64,000 nt of DNA from Candidatus Tumulicola sp. GTDB lineage: Bacteria; Vulcanimicrobiota; Vulcanimicrobiia; Vulcanimicrobiales; Vulcanimicrobiaceae. Within the stretch, counting starts at the first letter, position 1. Every line of letters begins with the position of its first letter. The position numbers and the translations under genes are program-made. The DNA lies in assembly GCA_036490475.1 (NCBI GenBank), contig DASXDT010000002.1, positions 62,001 through 126,000 on the forward strand, written 5' to 3'. This document shows positions 1 through 8,665 of this stretch, in pieces. The notes under the pieces were generated by a model. The model had not been told where the DNA came from and searched no databases. It worked only from the letters and a program-made list of their open reading frames with translations.

Positions 1-5
1 CGCGG

Positions 6-839
6 TTGAAGGAGCTTTTACCAGGGAGGCTTCTCGATATGCTTGAGGCTTGGGCGGCGGCCTATTACCGAATCGGGGATTCGTTTGAGTTTGTAGCGGA
101 TGGCTGCAGGGCCCACATGGCTCAGTTTGGCGAGAGCCATCCGTTGCCGGACGATCTGCGAAGAAAGCTAGTCGACGATCTGGCGTATGCCTGCCACTGG
201 GTTGGCGGGATGGAGATGATGACTCCGTACGGATTGATGGAAAATCTGAAGTGGAGGGCCGAGCGTGTGGGGGACCTTGCCTTGGATTGTGGCGAGACTT
301 ATCACACGCTGAATTCTATTGGCAACGTACTACGGATGGAGCTAAATGAGCGGTGGCTTCTTTATGTGCCCACCAACTTGGTGGATTTGCACCTTTCGCC
401 GTTAGATAACTGGGGCGAAGTACCGGATAAATTTCCTTCAGCTGCCCCTGAGGTAATTGCGGCATCCGAGTGTTGCGCCCTTCATCAGCCGACGGCGGCG
501 GTCTTTCACTTGATGCGAACACTTGAACGCGGCTTGCGAGCTCTCGCCTCCGATCTCGGGGTTTCAACCGTTAAGCAAGACCTCGGAACCTGGGGCAATC
601 TCCTCGGTGAAATACAGGCGCAGTCAAATACGCGAATTGCGGCGACTCCCAAGGGGCCCGCGCGGAAACTTGAAGAGGAATACTACGCGGAGATTCTTGC
701 CGAGTTCAAGCATTTCAAAGATGCTTGGCGCGATCGCGTTTCCCACTCTAACCGCACCTACGATATTGACGAAGCCAAGAGCGTCCTGTCTCATGTTCGG
801 GCCTTCATGGTTCGACTCGCTTCGAGGCTTACGGAGTGA
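6..839 (+). CDS. HEPN-like hypothetical protein, possibly 5'-truncated
   Basis: I do not recognise a named family for the full length. The last ~110 residues are helical and contain an R-x4-H motif (RDRVSH, R242-H247 counted from the TTG at base 6), the signature of HEPN ribonuclease-type domains found in toxin and abortive-infection proteins. HEPN membership is inferred from this motif and the helix pattern only. The frame is open at the left edge of the window, so the true start may lie upstream; internal ATG candidates exist (base 39). It is the only large plus-strand gene in the first 17 kb. Confidence 0.6.
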   Translation: MKELLPGRLLDMLEAWAAAYYRIGDSFEFVADGCRAHMAQFGESHPLPDDLRRKLVDDLAYACHWVGGMEMMTPYGLMENLKWRAERVGDLALDCGETYHTLNSIGNVLRMELNERWLLYVPTNLVDLHLSPLDNWGEVPDKFPSAAPEVIAASECCALHQPTAAVFHLMRTLERGLRALASDLGVSTVKQDLGTWGNLLGEIQAQSNTRIAATPKGPARKLEEEYYAEILAEFKHFKDAWRDRVSHSNRTYDIDEAKSVLSHVRAFMVRLASRLTE

Positions 840-976
840 CGGACACGCCATATTTTATGGGCAGAACGAAAATTTATTGGGCAAACGGATGATTCTTAGC
901 AAAGCCGTGTCGCACGATTGATTCAACTGGCGTACTGTTGCGGTACCTACAATACCCACCGCATAGGAGACGCACC

Positions 977-1126
977 ATGGCTTTCGATCGAGATATCCCA
1001 AATGACGCTCTTGGGTATGTCGAGCCCGACGAAGAGGACGAAATGCCCGGCGACGACGATTCCGATCGACCGCGTAATACTGGCGACGGAGCGGCGGTCG
1101 ACCCGGCCGATGAGGCCGCGATCTAG
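977..1126 (+). CDS. Small acidic hypothetical protein (49 aa)
   Basis: A short frame starts with ATG at 977, preceded by an AGGAG ribosome site at 965-969 with 7-nt spacing. The product is 49 residues, very rich in Asp/Glu in its middle (PDEEDEMPGDDD), with no membrane segment or cysteines, and is probably disordered. An in-frame ATG at 938 has no ribosome site. Its stop overlaps the stop of the convergent dehydrogenase gene by 4 bases. Function unknown. Confidence 0.55.
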   Translation: MAFDRDIPNDALGYVEPDEEDEMPGDDDSDRPRNTGDGAAVDPADEAAI

Positions 1127-2151
1127 TCGACCGCCGGAAAGATCACGACCGGCTTGACGATTCGGGAAGCAGCGAGCGCCCGGTACGCCTCAGGCACGTC
1201 CTCGAGCCCGATTTCGGTGACCCCGAGTTTCTTTGCCGTTACGATGCCGTCGGCGATCAGTTCGAGCGAACGGCGTGTGTCTCTAGGCCCGCATGAGTAA
1301 CTTCCGGTTAGCGTGAGGTCGCGAAAGTACAACTTTTCGGAGTCGACCGTCACGGGCGTGCCGGGTTCGAACGGCGTGAACATGACCACCGTTCCGCCCG
1401 GAGCCGCCGCAGCGACGGCCGCGTCGAGTGCGGCCGGTACGCCCGGCCCGCAGATGACGACACGCGCGCCGTTGGGAAGTGCGCTCGACGCGTCGTCCGG
1501 ATGAAACGCGGTCGCGCCGAGTTGCGTGGCGCGGTCTCGGCGCCCGGCAATGAAGTCGCTGCCGAATACGCGAGCGCCGAGATCTTGCGCGGCTAACACG
1601 TGCATCAAGCCCATCACGCCGAGACCGATGACGTACACATCATCACCGGCGGTCACGCCGCCACGTCGCAGCGATTTGACGACGCAGGCCAACGGCTCGA
1701 CCAGCGAACCGTCGGCAAAACCGACGTGCGGCGGTAACGCCAGAGTATCGCGCAAGTTTGCGACCGGAACCCGGAAATATTCGGCCATCGCGCCCGGGTC
1801 GATTCGCGACGCGCGCCAGCCCGCGCACTGTACGTAATCGCCACGCTCGCAAGCACCGCATTCGAAGCACGGAGCGTGGTGGTGTACGAACACCCGATCA
1901 CCAACGTGAAATGCGTGCGCGTTACCGCCGTCATCGGCAATGGCGGCGACGATACCCGACGGCTCGTGCCCCAGCACGCACGGAGCCTTGCGCCGGATAT
2001 ACCACGGCAGGATGTCGCCGGTGCAAATGCCCGCAGCCATCGTGCGCACCAACATTTCGCCCGGCTGCAACTGCGGAACCGGACGGTGCTCGATGCGGAT
2101 GTCGTCGACATCGTAGAGCACCACCGCACGCATGGTGTCGGGAAGACTCAT
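1123..2151 (-). CDS. Zinc-dependent medium-chain alcohol dehydrogenase (MDR)
   Basis: A 342-residue MDR-family NAD(P)-dependent dehydrogenase. Visible features: catalytic-zinc ligands C43 (GICTGD) and H62-E63 (GHE); the structural-zinc cluster C95, C98, C101, C109; and a Rossmann nucleotide loop (VIGLGVMG) near residue 175. The substrate is not predictable; the sequence is of the sorbitol/threonine dehydrogenase type. It is the last gene of the long minus-strand run. Its ATG overlaps the stop of the upstream MDR paralogue (ATGA at 2148-2151), so the two are translationally coupled and may act in the same or a paired redox step. Confidence 0.85.
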   Translation of the reverse strand: MSLPDTMRAVVLYDVDDIRIEHRPVPQLQPGEMLVRTMAAGICTGDILPWYIRRKAPCVLGHEPSGIVAAIADDGGNAHAFHVGDRVFVHHHAPCFECGACERGDYVQCAGWRASRIDPGAMAEYFRVPVANLRDTLALPPHVGFADGSLVEPLACVVKSLRRGGVTAGDDVYVIGLGVMGLMHVLAAQDLGARVFGSDFIAGRRDRATQLGATAFHPDDASSALPNGARVVICGPGVPAALDAAVAAAAPGGTVVMFTPFEPGTPVTVDSEKLYFRDLTLTGSYSCGPRDTRRSLELIADGIVTAKKLGVTEIGLEDVPEAYRALAASRIVKPVVIFPAVD

Positions 2152-3155
2152 GGTTCGATGACCGCTTTCATGCCGTTTCCGGCGTCGAGTGCGGCAAAGA
2201 CGCTTGCGATATCGTCCAAACCGGCAGTTTGCGAAGTCAACCGCAACAGCGGCAGCGTGCGACTCGCGATCAGATCGTACGCGCGGCGCACGTCCTGGGG
2301 CGAAAAGTGAAACGGAGCTACCAGCCGCACCTCGTCATAATGTAAGCGCCCGGCTTCGAACGATACATGCGTGCCGCTTGGGAGTCCGCCAAAAAACGAT
2401 ACCGTCCCACCGCGCCGCACGAGCGAGGGTGCAAGTTCCCAAATTTCTGGGTTCCCGGTGCATTCGACGAGAGCGTCGGCGCCGCGTCCTTCGGTTCGAG
2501 CACGGATCGCGTCGAACGCGGGTCCTTGCCGAACGTCGATCGCGTCGACGCCGAGCTCGCGCGCCAAAGCTAAACGTTCGGTGCGCCGCCCGCAGAGTAC
2601 GACCCGATGGCCATCGCGCGCGAGCAGCAGAGCGTGCAAAATGCCAAAAGCGCCGTCGCCGTACACCGCGACGAACGAATCGGACTCGAGCCCGAGGAAT
2701 GCGGCCGAATGCACGACGCACGCGAGCGGCTCGAGAAAGGCGGCCTCGACGTACGAAACGCCGTCCGGCTTGCGATAGCAGTTGCGTGCGACGATGCGCG
2801 CCGGAATTTCTATGTAGTCGGCGTAGGCGCCGAACACCATCGTCCTCGTCAACGATTCGCACAATTCTTCTTCGTCGCGCAGACACCAGAAGCACTGCCC
2901 GCACGGCGCGGAGTGCACGCACGCAACGGCATCGCCGGCGGTCCACTCCGTCACGCCCCTGCCGACGGCGACCACGTCGCCGGAAAATTCGTGTCCAAAA
3001 CGCGTCGGCATCGGCATCAACGGGTGACCGCGACGATACGTTTTGAGATCGGTTCCGTCGGTGAGCGCCGCCCGTACGCGTAGCAGAAGCGCGCCGTCGG
3101 ACGGCGTGCGTACCGGTTCTTCACGTAACTCGACCGTGCGCGGTGCTACCAGCAT
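2148..3155 (-). CDS. Second MDR-family dehydrogenase, atypical metal site
   Basis: An MDR-family dehydrogenase of about 335 residues with a GHE motif (RFGHEFSG), a four-cysteine structural-zinc loop (APCGQCFWC then ELC) and a Rossmann domain. The position that normally carries the catalytic-zinc cysteine (CG[ST]D) reads TDGTD, so that ligand is Asp here. Start choice is uncertain: ATG 3155 fits the usual family N-terminus; GTG 3182 would give a GTGA overlap with the thioesterase stop; ATG 3200 would overlap that gene by 22 bases. It is coupled downstream to the other MDR gene. Substrate unknown. Confidence 0.8.
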   Translation of the reverse strand: MLVAPRTVELREEPVRTPSDGALLLRVRAALTDGTDLKTYRRGHPLMPMPTRFGHEFSGDVVAVGRGVTEWTAGDAVACVHSAPCGQCFWCLRDEEELCESLTRTMVFGAYADYIEIPARIVARNCYRKPDGVSYVEAAFLEPLACVVHSAAFLGLESDSFVAVYGDGAFGILHALLLARDGHRVVLCGRRTERLALARELGVDAIDVRQGPAFDAIRARTEGRGADALVECTGNPEIWELAPSLVRRGGTVSFFGGLPSGTHVSFEAGRLHYDEVRLVAPFHFSPQDVRRAYDLIASRTLPLLRLTSQTAGLDDIASVFAALDAGNGMKAVIEP

Positions 3156-3178
3156 CGCCACACGCCCCGTACGTTCGC

Positions 3179-3631
3179 TCACGATTCCAGCGCGACGCAT
3201 GGCAGCAACGCGGCGCGCACCGCGTCGGGAAGCGGACGGCTGCGCAGCGTTTCGGCGTCGATGCAGGCGACCGTGAGCACGAAAGCCGCTCCCGGTTCAC
3301 CGGTGCGCCGATTGAAGACGACCGTTTTCCAGCGCACGCTCGATCCGCCGACTTTTTCGACGTGCGTGCGTAGCAATAAGTCGTCGTTCATCAGCGCGGG
3401 AGCGTGGTACTCGACTTCGCAACGCACCCGCGGAAGCCAAAAACCATACGTTTGAAAGACCGACTCGTACGGAAAACCGAGGTCGCCGAACATGTCCATC
3501 TCGGCGCGTTCGGCAAAGCGCCAATACGCTGCGAAATACACGATTCCGGCTGCGTCGACGTCGCCCCATTGGGTGCGCACGTTCGATTCGAACACGCGCG
3601 CGCCGGACGGCAGCGTTTCACGATATTTCAT
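3179..3631 (-). CDS. 4HBT hot-dog acyl-CoA thioesterase (YbgC/FadM type)
   Basis: A 150-residue single hot-dog-fold thioesterase. The N-terminal block WGDVDAAGIVYFAAY carries the Asp plus G-I-V-Y-F pattern typical of the 4-hydroxybenzoyl-CoA/YbgC/FadM family, which hydrolyses acyl-CoA thioesters in the cytoplasm. Its ATG overlaps the ribE stop (ATGA, 3628-3631), and its own stop lies within the N-terminal region of the next MDR gene. Context, between riboflavin genes and two dehydrogenases, does not fix the substrate. Confidence 0.85.
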   Translation of the reverse strand: MKYRETLPSGARVFESNVRTQWGDVDAAGIVYFAAYWRFAERAEMDMFGDLGFPYESVFQTYGFWLPRVRCEVEYHAPALMNDDLLLRTHVEKVGGSSVRWKTVVFNRRTGEPGAAFVLTVACIDAETLRSRPLPDAVRAALLPCVALES

Positions 3632-4212
3632 GGTCGCGCCGCGTACCGTGCGACGGGGTCGATTTCCAGGTTAACACGACTACCGGGCGCCCGTTCCCCC
3701 AACGTCGTTGCGGCCAGCGTCTCGGGTATAAGCGCGATTTCAAACCAGTCCGACGCGGCAGCGGCGATCGTCAGGCTCACGCCGTCGACCGCGACGAACG
3801 CTTTATCGACCAACGCAAATGTGAGTTGCTGAGGGCGTTCGATCCGAATAACTTCGCCCTGTCCTTCCCGGCGTCGCTCGAGCACCGCTGCGACCGCGTC
3901 GACGTGGCCGTAGACGAAATGTCCGCCCATCCGCTCGCCGAGACGCAACGCGTACTCGACGTTGACTCGATCGCCCAGATGCCGCTCGCCGAGCGTCGTT
4001 CGACGTAACGTTTCCGGCACGACGTCGAAATCGATCTCGCTCCCGACGACACGCGTCGCGGTTAGACAGGCGCCGTCGATCGCGATCGATTCCTTTGCCG
4101 CGGGAAGTTCGACGCTTACACCGTCGCAGCGCACGCGCAAGGTGAGCGCACCGTCTTCTGCGGGAACGCTCGCAACGATCTCTCCGCGATACCAAATCAG
4201 TCCGCTAAACAT
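3628..4212 (-). CDS. ribE: Riboflavin synthase, alpha subunit type
   Basis: 194 residues, the normal length for the trimeric riboflavin synthase that dismutates two 6,7-dimethyl-8-ribityllumazines to riboflavin. It begins MFSGLI, the hallmark start, and shows the internal duplication of two lumazine-binding halves: DGACLT in the first and DGVSLT in the second, each followed by a PETL segment, plus GGHFVYGHVD in the middle. It overlaps the end of ribD by 8 bases and leads into the thioesterase by ATGA. It works with ribD in flavin synthesis; genes for ribB/ribA and lumazine synthase are not in the window. Confidence 0.95.
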   Translation of the reverse strand: MFSGLIWYRGEIVASVPAEDGALTLRVRCDGVSVELPAAKESIAIDGACLTATRVVGSEIDFDVVPETLRRTTLGERHLGDRVNVEYALRLGERMGGHFVYGHVDAVAAVLERRREGQGEVIRIERPQQLTFALVDKAFVAVDGVSLTIAAAASDWFEIALIPETLAATTLGERAPGSRVNLEIDPVARYAARP

Positions 4213-5326
4213 CCTCGAACGTTCCCGACATCAGCGCATCGCGGCCCAGCAGGCGCGGTCGATCGAATCGCAACGCACGTGGCGCGTCGGAAAGATCGAC
4301 ACCACGTACGGCCGGTACCGACCGGTCGTTGCTCAATAAGCGCGGAGCAACAGACCAATAAAAGCGATCCACAACGCCGGCCCGCAGCATCGCTCCCGCC
4401 AACGCCGGCCCACCTTCGCACAGCACGCTGGTCACGCCGGCCGCGCGCAGCGCGCCCATCGCAGACGCGATGTCGAGGTCGTGTGAATCGGTCTTGCCTA
4501 CCGCAACCACGTCGACGACGCGATCGAGATTGTCGAAGCGCTCGCGACGTCCGGCCGGCACGAGAACGACCGTACGATCGTAATTGTCCACCGGTTCGAA
4601 GACGCGGCTCGACTCGTCCAGGGTTTCGGTCCGGCAAGCGACGACGCGAACGAATGGACGCAATCGAAGGTGTGGCGGACGCACTGTCAGCAGCGGATCG
4701 TCGACACGTATGGTGTTGCTTCCGACCAGCACGGCATCGTAGGCGACGCGCAAATCGCGCACGAAATGCAGTTCTTCCGCACCGCTCAACGACTCGCGGA
4801 CGCCGGGCCGTGACGCGACCATTCCGTCGAGCGAGACGGCTAGTTTCAATGCCACGTACGGACGATCGGTACGAAGCGAGCCGGCAAAAATTTGAACCAA
4901 ATCGTTGGCCACCGGATCGTTCGCTAGTACCACCTCGACGCCGGCCTCGCGTAGCATCGTCGCGCCGAGTCCCGAGTTTGTTGGATTGGGGTCGGTCGTA
5001 CCGATCACGACTCGAGCGATCCCGGCGTCGCGGACGCGCGGCGCACACGCCGGCACCCGGCCGGGCACGGCGCACGGCTCGAGCGTGACGTAGAGCGTGG
5101 CGCCGGTAGCCGCCTCGCCCGCTTGCTCGATAGCGAGGGTTTCGGCATGCTCCTCACCCGCGCGGTGATGGAAACCTTCCCCGGCCGTCCGTCCATCGCG
5201 CACGACGACCGCACCGACCGGCGGGTTTGGAGCGGTGTTACCGATACCGCGCGCCGCCAGTTCGCAGGCGCGTGCGAGGTACACCCGATCGATCGGACTT
5301 AACAACTGTTCTGATGTTGAAGGCAC
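4205..5326 (-). CDS. ribD: Bifunctional riboflavin deaminase/reductase RibD
   Basis: 373 residues in the two-domain RibD layout. Residues ~12-150 are the cytidine-deaminase-like pyrimidine deaminase (APNPPVGAVVV, HAE zinc/proton site, EPCAVPGRVPAC with both zinc cysteines). Residues ~155-370 are the DHFR-like reductase (YVALKLAVSLDG, VGSNTIRVDDP, CEGGPALAGAM). It deaminates and reduces the GTP-derived pyrimidine in riboflavin synthesis. The start is GTG 5326, overlapping comF by 28 bases with no clear ribosome site; a TTG at 5305 is an alternative. Coupled to ribE downstream. Confidence 0.93.
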   Translation of the reverse strand: MPSTSEQLLSPIDRVYLARACELAARGIGNTAPNPPVGAVVVRDGRTAGEGFHHRAGEEHAETLAIEQAGEAATGATLYVTLEPCAVPGRVPACAPRVRDAGIARVVIGTTDPNPTNSGLGATMLREAGVEVVLANDPVANDLVQIFAGSLRTDRPYVALKLAVSLDGMVASRPGVRESLSGAEELHFVRDLRVAYDAVLVGSNTIRVDDPLLTVRPPHLRLRPFVRVVACRTETLDESSRVFEPVDNYDRTVVLVPAGRRERFDNLDRVVDVVAVGKTDSHDLDIASAMGALRAAGVTSVLCEGGPALAGAMLRAGVVDRFYWSVAPRLLSNDRSVPAVRGVDLSDAPRALRFDRPRLLGRDALMSGTFEDV

Positions 5327-5931
5327 GCGGCGCCGGTTTTCGCCGCTGCCACGACGACCGCCCCCGAAACGTGCGCTCCGGCGTTCTCGAGCGCCGCGCG
5401 ACAGTCGCGGAGCGTGGCCCCGGTCGTGCAGACATCATCGATCAAGACGACCGACGGCGGGATATGGACGCCGGAACGGCATGCGAACCGTTCGCGCGTT
5501 GCCAGACGCTCTCGCCGGCTCCGGCCGCGCTGCGCGTCCCCGGCCTGTTGGAGCAAGACCGGGTACGATTCGCCGCCGGTCAACTTGGCCGCGATGGTTG
5601 CGATCTCGGCGACGCCGTCGAGACCACGCACTCGCCCTCGGGCCGCGGTCGTCGGAACCGGCACCAGAGCGGCGTTCGGTTCGAGCAGCGTCGCGAGCCT
5701 TCGAGCCAACGCTTCGGCGACGTCGCGGCGACCGTCTTTGAGTGCCAGGATCGCTCGACGCAAGGCACCGTCGTACGCGCCGAATGCGCATACCGGTATA
5801 CCGGCGTCCGCGTCGGCGTTCAACGCGTGGCAGATCTCGGGAACGCATGCCGCGCATAAGCCGGCGCCTATGGCATCGCAACCCGCGCATTGCGCGGGAA
5901 ATAGGAGATCGATCGCAGCTCGTATCCACAC
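5299..5931 (-). CDS. comF: ComF family protein (phosphoribosyltransferase-like)
   Basis: 210 residues with the ComF arrangement: an N-terminal four-cysteine zinc knuckle (FPAQCAGC, GLCAAC) and a C-terminal phosphoribosyltransferase fold with the PRPP loop VVLIDDVCTTGAT. ComF proteins are needed for natural transformation in several bacteria; the broader family is common and its role is not always competence. GTG start at 5931 with no strong ribosome site. It lies 36 bases after the NDP-sugar pyrophosphorylase and overlaps ribD. Nothing else competence-related is visible nearby. Confidence 0.85.
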   Translation of the reverse strand: MWIRAAIDLLFPAQCAGCDAIGAGLCAACVPEICHALNADADAGIPVCAFGAYDGALRRAILALKDGRRDVAEALARRLATLLEPNAALVPVPTTAARGRVRGLDGVAEIATIAAKLTGGESYPVLLQQAGDAQRGRSRRERLATRERFACRSGVHIPPSVVLIDDVCTTGATLRDCRAALENAGAHVSGAVVVAAAKTGAACLQHQNSC

Positions 5932-5967
5932 ATGCGACGCTCACGACGAGCGCGCGCGGCAACAAGC

Positions 5968-7002
5968 TTATGCGGTTGCGGGTTCGGCTTCGTTTGCGAC
6001 GATCGCCCCGTCGAGCGAAACGCCCGGATCGACTCGATATCCCTTGCCGACGATCGCGTCGCGTAGCGTCGCGCCGTCGCCGACTGTGGCGCCTTCCCAC
6101 AGAATACTCCCGTCGACTCGCGCACCGGCGCCGATCGTAACGTGGTCGCCGATGACCGATGGTCCGGTTACCGTCGCGCCCGCCTCGATACGAGCGCTCG
6201 AACCAATCCAAATGGGTCCTTCGATACGCGCTTCCGATGCAATCGACGCACTCGGGTCGGCGCCCGAAGCGCGCGATCCGGGAATTAAAACGTTTCCGAG
6301 AACGACGTCGCGACTGGCGCGCCGGTACTCGGCCGGCGTTCCGATATCGCTCCAATACGCTCCGCGCGCATGATAGCCGTAAAACGCCGCTCGCGCTAAT
6401 TGCAGATCGGGGAATACTTGTTTGCCGAAATCGTAAAACGTTTCGGCCGGAATTTTGTTGAAGATTTCCGGCGAGAACACGTAAATGCCGGTGTTGGCCA
6501 AGCGACTGCGTTCCGTTCCCTTCGCAGGTTTTTCTTGAAAACCGACGATCTTGCCGCGATCGTCAAGCACTACGACGCCGTATTGATCCACTTCGTCGCA
6601 CTCGACCAAACCGATCGTAGCGATCGCATCGCGCTCGTGATGGAAATCCACCAAACGGTCGAGCGGCAGATCCGTCAAGTCATCACACCCGACGACGACG
6701 AACGTCCCGTCGCTGAAAAATGATTCGAGCTTTTTCACTCCGCCCGCGCTGCCGAGCAGTTCGTGTTCGTGCGAATACTCCAGTCGAACGCCGAAGCGCG
6801 AACCGTCACCCAATCGATCGACGATCGCATCGGCCAAATAGTGAACGTTGATCGCAATTTCGTCGAAACCGTGCGCCGCAAGATAGTGGATCACGTGTTC
6901 TGCGTTGGGAATTCCCGCGACCGGTACGAGCGGCTTGGGCACTTGTTTGGTAAGCGGATAGAGCCGCGTCGATAAGCCGCCGGCGAGAATCATTGCTTTC
7001 AC
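5968..7002 (-). CDS. NDP-sugar pyrophosphorylase with left-handed beta-helix tail
   Basis: 344 residues. The N-terminal nucleotidyltransferase domain has AGGLSTRLYPLT, PKPLVPV and a GCDDL segment binding metal and nucleotide. The C-terminal ~110 residues are hexapeptide repeats (I-G-x-x-A-x type) forming a beta-helix. It resembles mannose-1-phosphate guanylyltransferase/glucose-1-phosphate thymidylyltransferase enzymes; the exact sugar and base cannot be told. Its ATG overlaps the stop of the WecG-type glycosyltransferase (6999-7002), suggesting the two serve one glycan pathway. A second enzyme of this class is at 16185-17276. Confidence 0.88.
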   Translation of the reverse strand: MKAMILAGGLSTRLYPLTKQVPKPLVPVAGIPNAEHVIHYLAAHGFDEIAINVHYLADAIVDRLGDGSRFGVRLEYSHEHELLGSAGGVKKLESFFSDGTFVVVGCDDLTDLPLDRLVDFHHERDAIATIGLVECDEVDQYGVVVLDDRGKIVGFQEKPAKGTERSRLANTGIYVFSPEIFNKIPAETFYDFGKQVFPDLQLARAAFYGYHARGAYWSDIGTPAEYRRASRDVVLGNVLIPGSRASGADPSASIASEARIEGPIWIGSSARIEAGATVTGPSVIGDHVTIGAGARVDGSILWEGATVGDGATLRDAIVGKGYRVDPGVSLDGAIVANEAEPATA

Positions 7003-7754
7003 GAGCGCACCAGTCCGTTCTTCTGCAGTAAGCCGAGGCGTTCGAGCGTGACGAGCCCGACGAATTTCGGCAAGGCGAGTTGGCGGCGCCAGCGCCGCGG
7101 TTCACGAATAAGGCGATACAACCACTCGAGGCCCAAACGCTGAAACGCCTGCGGTGCGCGCTCGACGCGACCGGCAAAGACATCGAACGAACCGCCGACA
7201 CCAATCGCGGCTCCGCAACCGGTCGCAGGCAGATAACTGGCCAGCCACAGCTCCTGTCGAGGCGATCCAAGACCGGCGAACAGCAAGCGCGCGCCGCTCG
7301 AACGAATCGCCTCGACCACTTCGTCGTTGCGATCTTCGGTGAAATAGCCGTCGTGCGTTCCGGCGACGCGCAATCCAGGAAAACGCGCTTCAAGCACGGC
7401 GGCCGCATCGGCTGCCACGCCGGCCGCACCGCCAAGGAAAAATACCGGCACGCCGGTGCGAGCCGCAAGATCGCATAACCGTTCGATCAGTCCGATACCG
7501 GTGACGCGTTCTCGCAGCGTCGAACCGCGCCGTCGCGCAACGTACAGCAAACCCACGGTATCGCATAACGACAACGCCGAAGCGTTGACGACGGCTCGGA
7601 ACGCTTCGTCACGTCGCGCGTGTACGACCATTTCCGTGCCAAGGGTAACGATCTGCGCGCCCTCGCCGTTCGCAACGAGATGCATAATTTGGGTTGCGGC
7701 TTGGTCGGCGTCGATCAGATCGAGCCGGCAACCGAGGATATATTGCGCGTCCAA
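6999..7754 (-). CDS. WecG/TagA/CpsF family glycosyltransferase
   Basis: A 251-residue GT26-type enzyme that typically adds a second sugar (ManNAc or ManNAcA) to an undecaprenyl-linked sugar at the inner membrane. Family motifs: VTGIGLIERL, FFLGGAAGV, GAAIGVGGSFDVFAG, and RAPQAFQRLGLEWLYRL near the end. The start is taken as TTG 7754: it follows an AAGG ribosome site by 6 bases and sits 8 bases after the dapA stop. A longer frame reaching into dapA exists, but its extra N-terminus is low-complexity Arg-rich and antisense-like. Coupled to the pyrophosphorylase downstream. Confidence 0.88.
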   Translation of the reverse strand: MDAQYILGCRLDLIDADQAATQIMHLVANGEGAQIVTLGTEMVVHARRDEAFRAVVNASALSLCDTVGLLYVARRRGSTLRERVTGIGLIERLCDLAARTGVPVFFLGGAAGVAADAAAVLEARFPGLRVAGTHDGYFTEDRNDEVVEAIRSSGARLLFAGLGSPRQELWLASYLPATGCGAAIGVGGSFDVFAGRVERAPQAFQRLGLEWLYRLIREPRRWRRQLALPKFVGLVTLERLGLLQKNGLVRS

Positions 7755-7762
7755 CAGAGGCC

Positions 7763-8665
7763 TTACGCGAGGACCGCCGTCATGTCGGGGTCCGCAAAAT
7801 CGGCAACGACCGGACGCAGCACAGATTCGAGGTTTGCGGGCAGTTCGTCGAGCGGCGAGCGGCAGACGCCGGCTCGGAAGCCCAGTTGATTCATCGCCCA
7901 CTTCACCGGGATCGGATTGGTGACGCGATACAGCACGTCCAGCAGCGGTAGCAACGAGGCGTGGATCGTTGCCGCCTCGGCAACGCGTCCTTCGGTAAAG
8001 GCCTCGTACATCTGGCGAAACTCGCGAGAGCAAAGATGCGAAGCGACGCCGATCAATCCATCGGCTCCCAGCGCTAGACACGGCAAGAACAGATGGTCGT
8101 CTCCGCACCATACGCGAAAACCGCGGGCGCGTTCGCGCAGAATCGTGGCGATCTGCTTGAGATCGCCGCTCGACTCTTTGACGCCGACGACGTTGCGATG
8201 TTCGCGAGCGAGTTGTAACAGCGTCTCGGGCAACATGTTCGCTACGGTGCGCGACGGAATGTTATAGACGATTTGCGGAAGCGGCACCGCATCGGCAATC
8301 GCACCGAAATGGCGCAGCATGCCGGTTTGCGTCGGTTTGATGTAATACGGCACGACGATTAATAATGCGTCGGCACCGGCATCCTGCGCCCGACGCCCAG
8401 ATTCGATCGACTCGCGGGTCGCACTCATGCCGGCATTGGCGATGACGGTCGCGCCGTCTCCAACGGCAGCCTTTACCGCTGTCACGAGCTCGTAACGCTC
8501 GGCGTCGTTTAGGGTTTGACCCTCGCCCGTGGAGCCGGCGACAACTAATGCGTCGTTGCCGCGTCCAACCAGCCAGCGCGCGATGCGAGCCGCTTCAGCG
8601 GTATCGACAGCCCCGCGCTCGTCGAACGGCGTTATCATCGCCGTCACGATCGTCCCGAGGTTCAT
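7763..8665 (-). CDS. dapA: 4-hydroxy-tetrahydrodipicolinate synthase
   Basis: A 300-residue class I aldolase of the DapA family, condensing pyruvate and aspartate semialdehyde in the lysine/meso-DAP pathway. Key residues are visible: T46 (STGEG), Y134 (IVYNIPSRT) and Schiff-base K163 (VGVKESSGD). Length is normal. ATG start overlaps the lysC stop (8662-8665). It belongs to the dapB-asd-lysC-dapA block, which makes DAP for peptidoglycan and lysine for protein. Confidence 0.96.
   Translation of the reverse strand: MNLGTIVTAMITPFDERGAVDTAEAARIARWLVGRGNDALVVAGSTGEGQTLNDAERYELVTAVKAAVGDGATVIANAGMSATRESIESGRRAQDAGADALLIVVPYYIKPTQTGMLRHFGAIADAVPLPQIVYNIPSRTVANMLPETLLQLAREHRNVVGVKESSGDLKQIATILRERARGFRVWCGDDHLFLPCLALGADGLIGVASHLCSREFRQMYEAFTEGRVAEAATIHASLLPLLDVLYRVTNPIPVKWAMNQLGFRAGVCRSPLDELPANLESVLRPVVADFADPDMTAVLA

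Noticed and set aside
2189-3046. 285-codon plus-strand frame
   Set aside because: Antisense shadow of the second MDR gene, Arg-rich.
4197-5075. Long Arg-rich frame (292 codons, minus)
   Set aside because: It is an out-of-frame shadow of ribD, almost all Arg/Ser/Gly with no motif.
4279-5088. Long plus-strand frame antisense to ribD
   Set aside because: Arg/Pro-rich antisense of a GC-rich gene, no ribosome site.
4213-5967. FMN riboswitch near the riboflavin genes
   Set aside because: ribD and ribE lie inside overlapping genes with no leader long enough to hold one.
7755-8111. N-terminal extension of the WecG-type gene into dapA
   Set aside because: The extra residues are shadow sequence of dapA; TTG 7754 has a ribosome site and family-like N-terminus.
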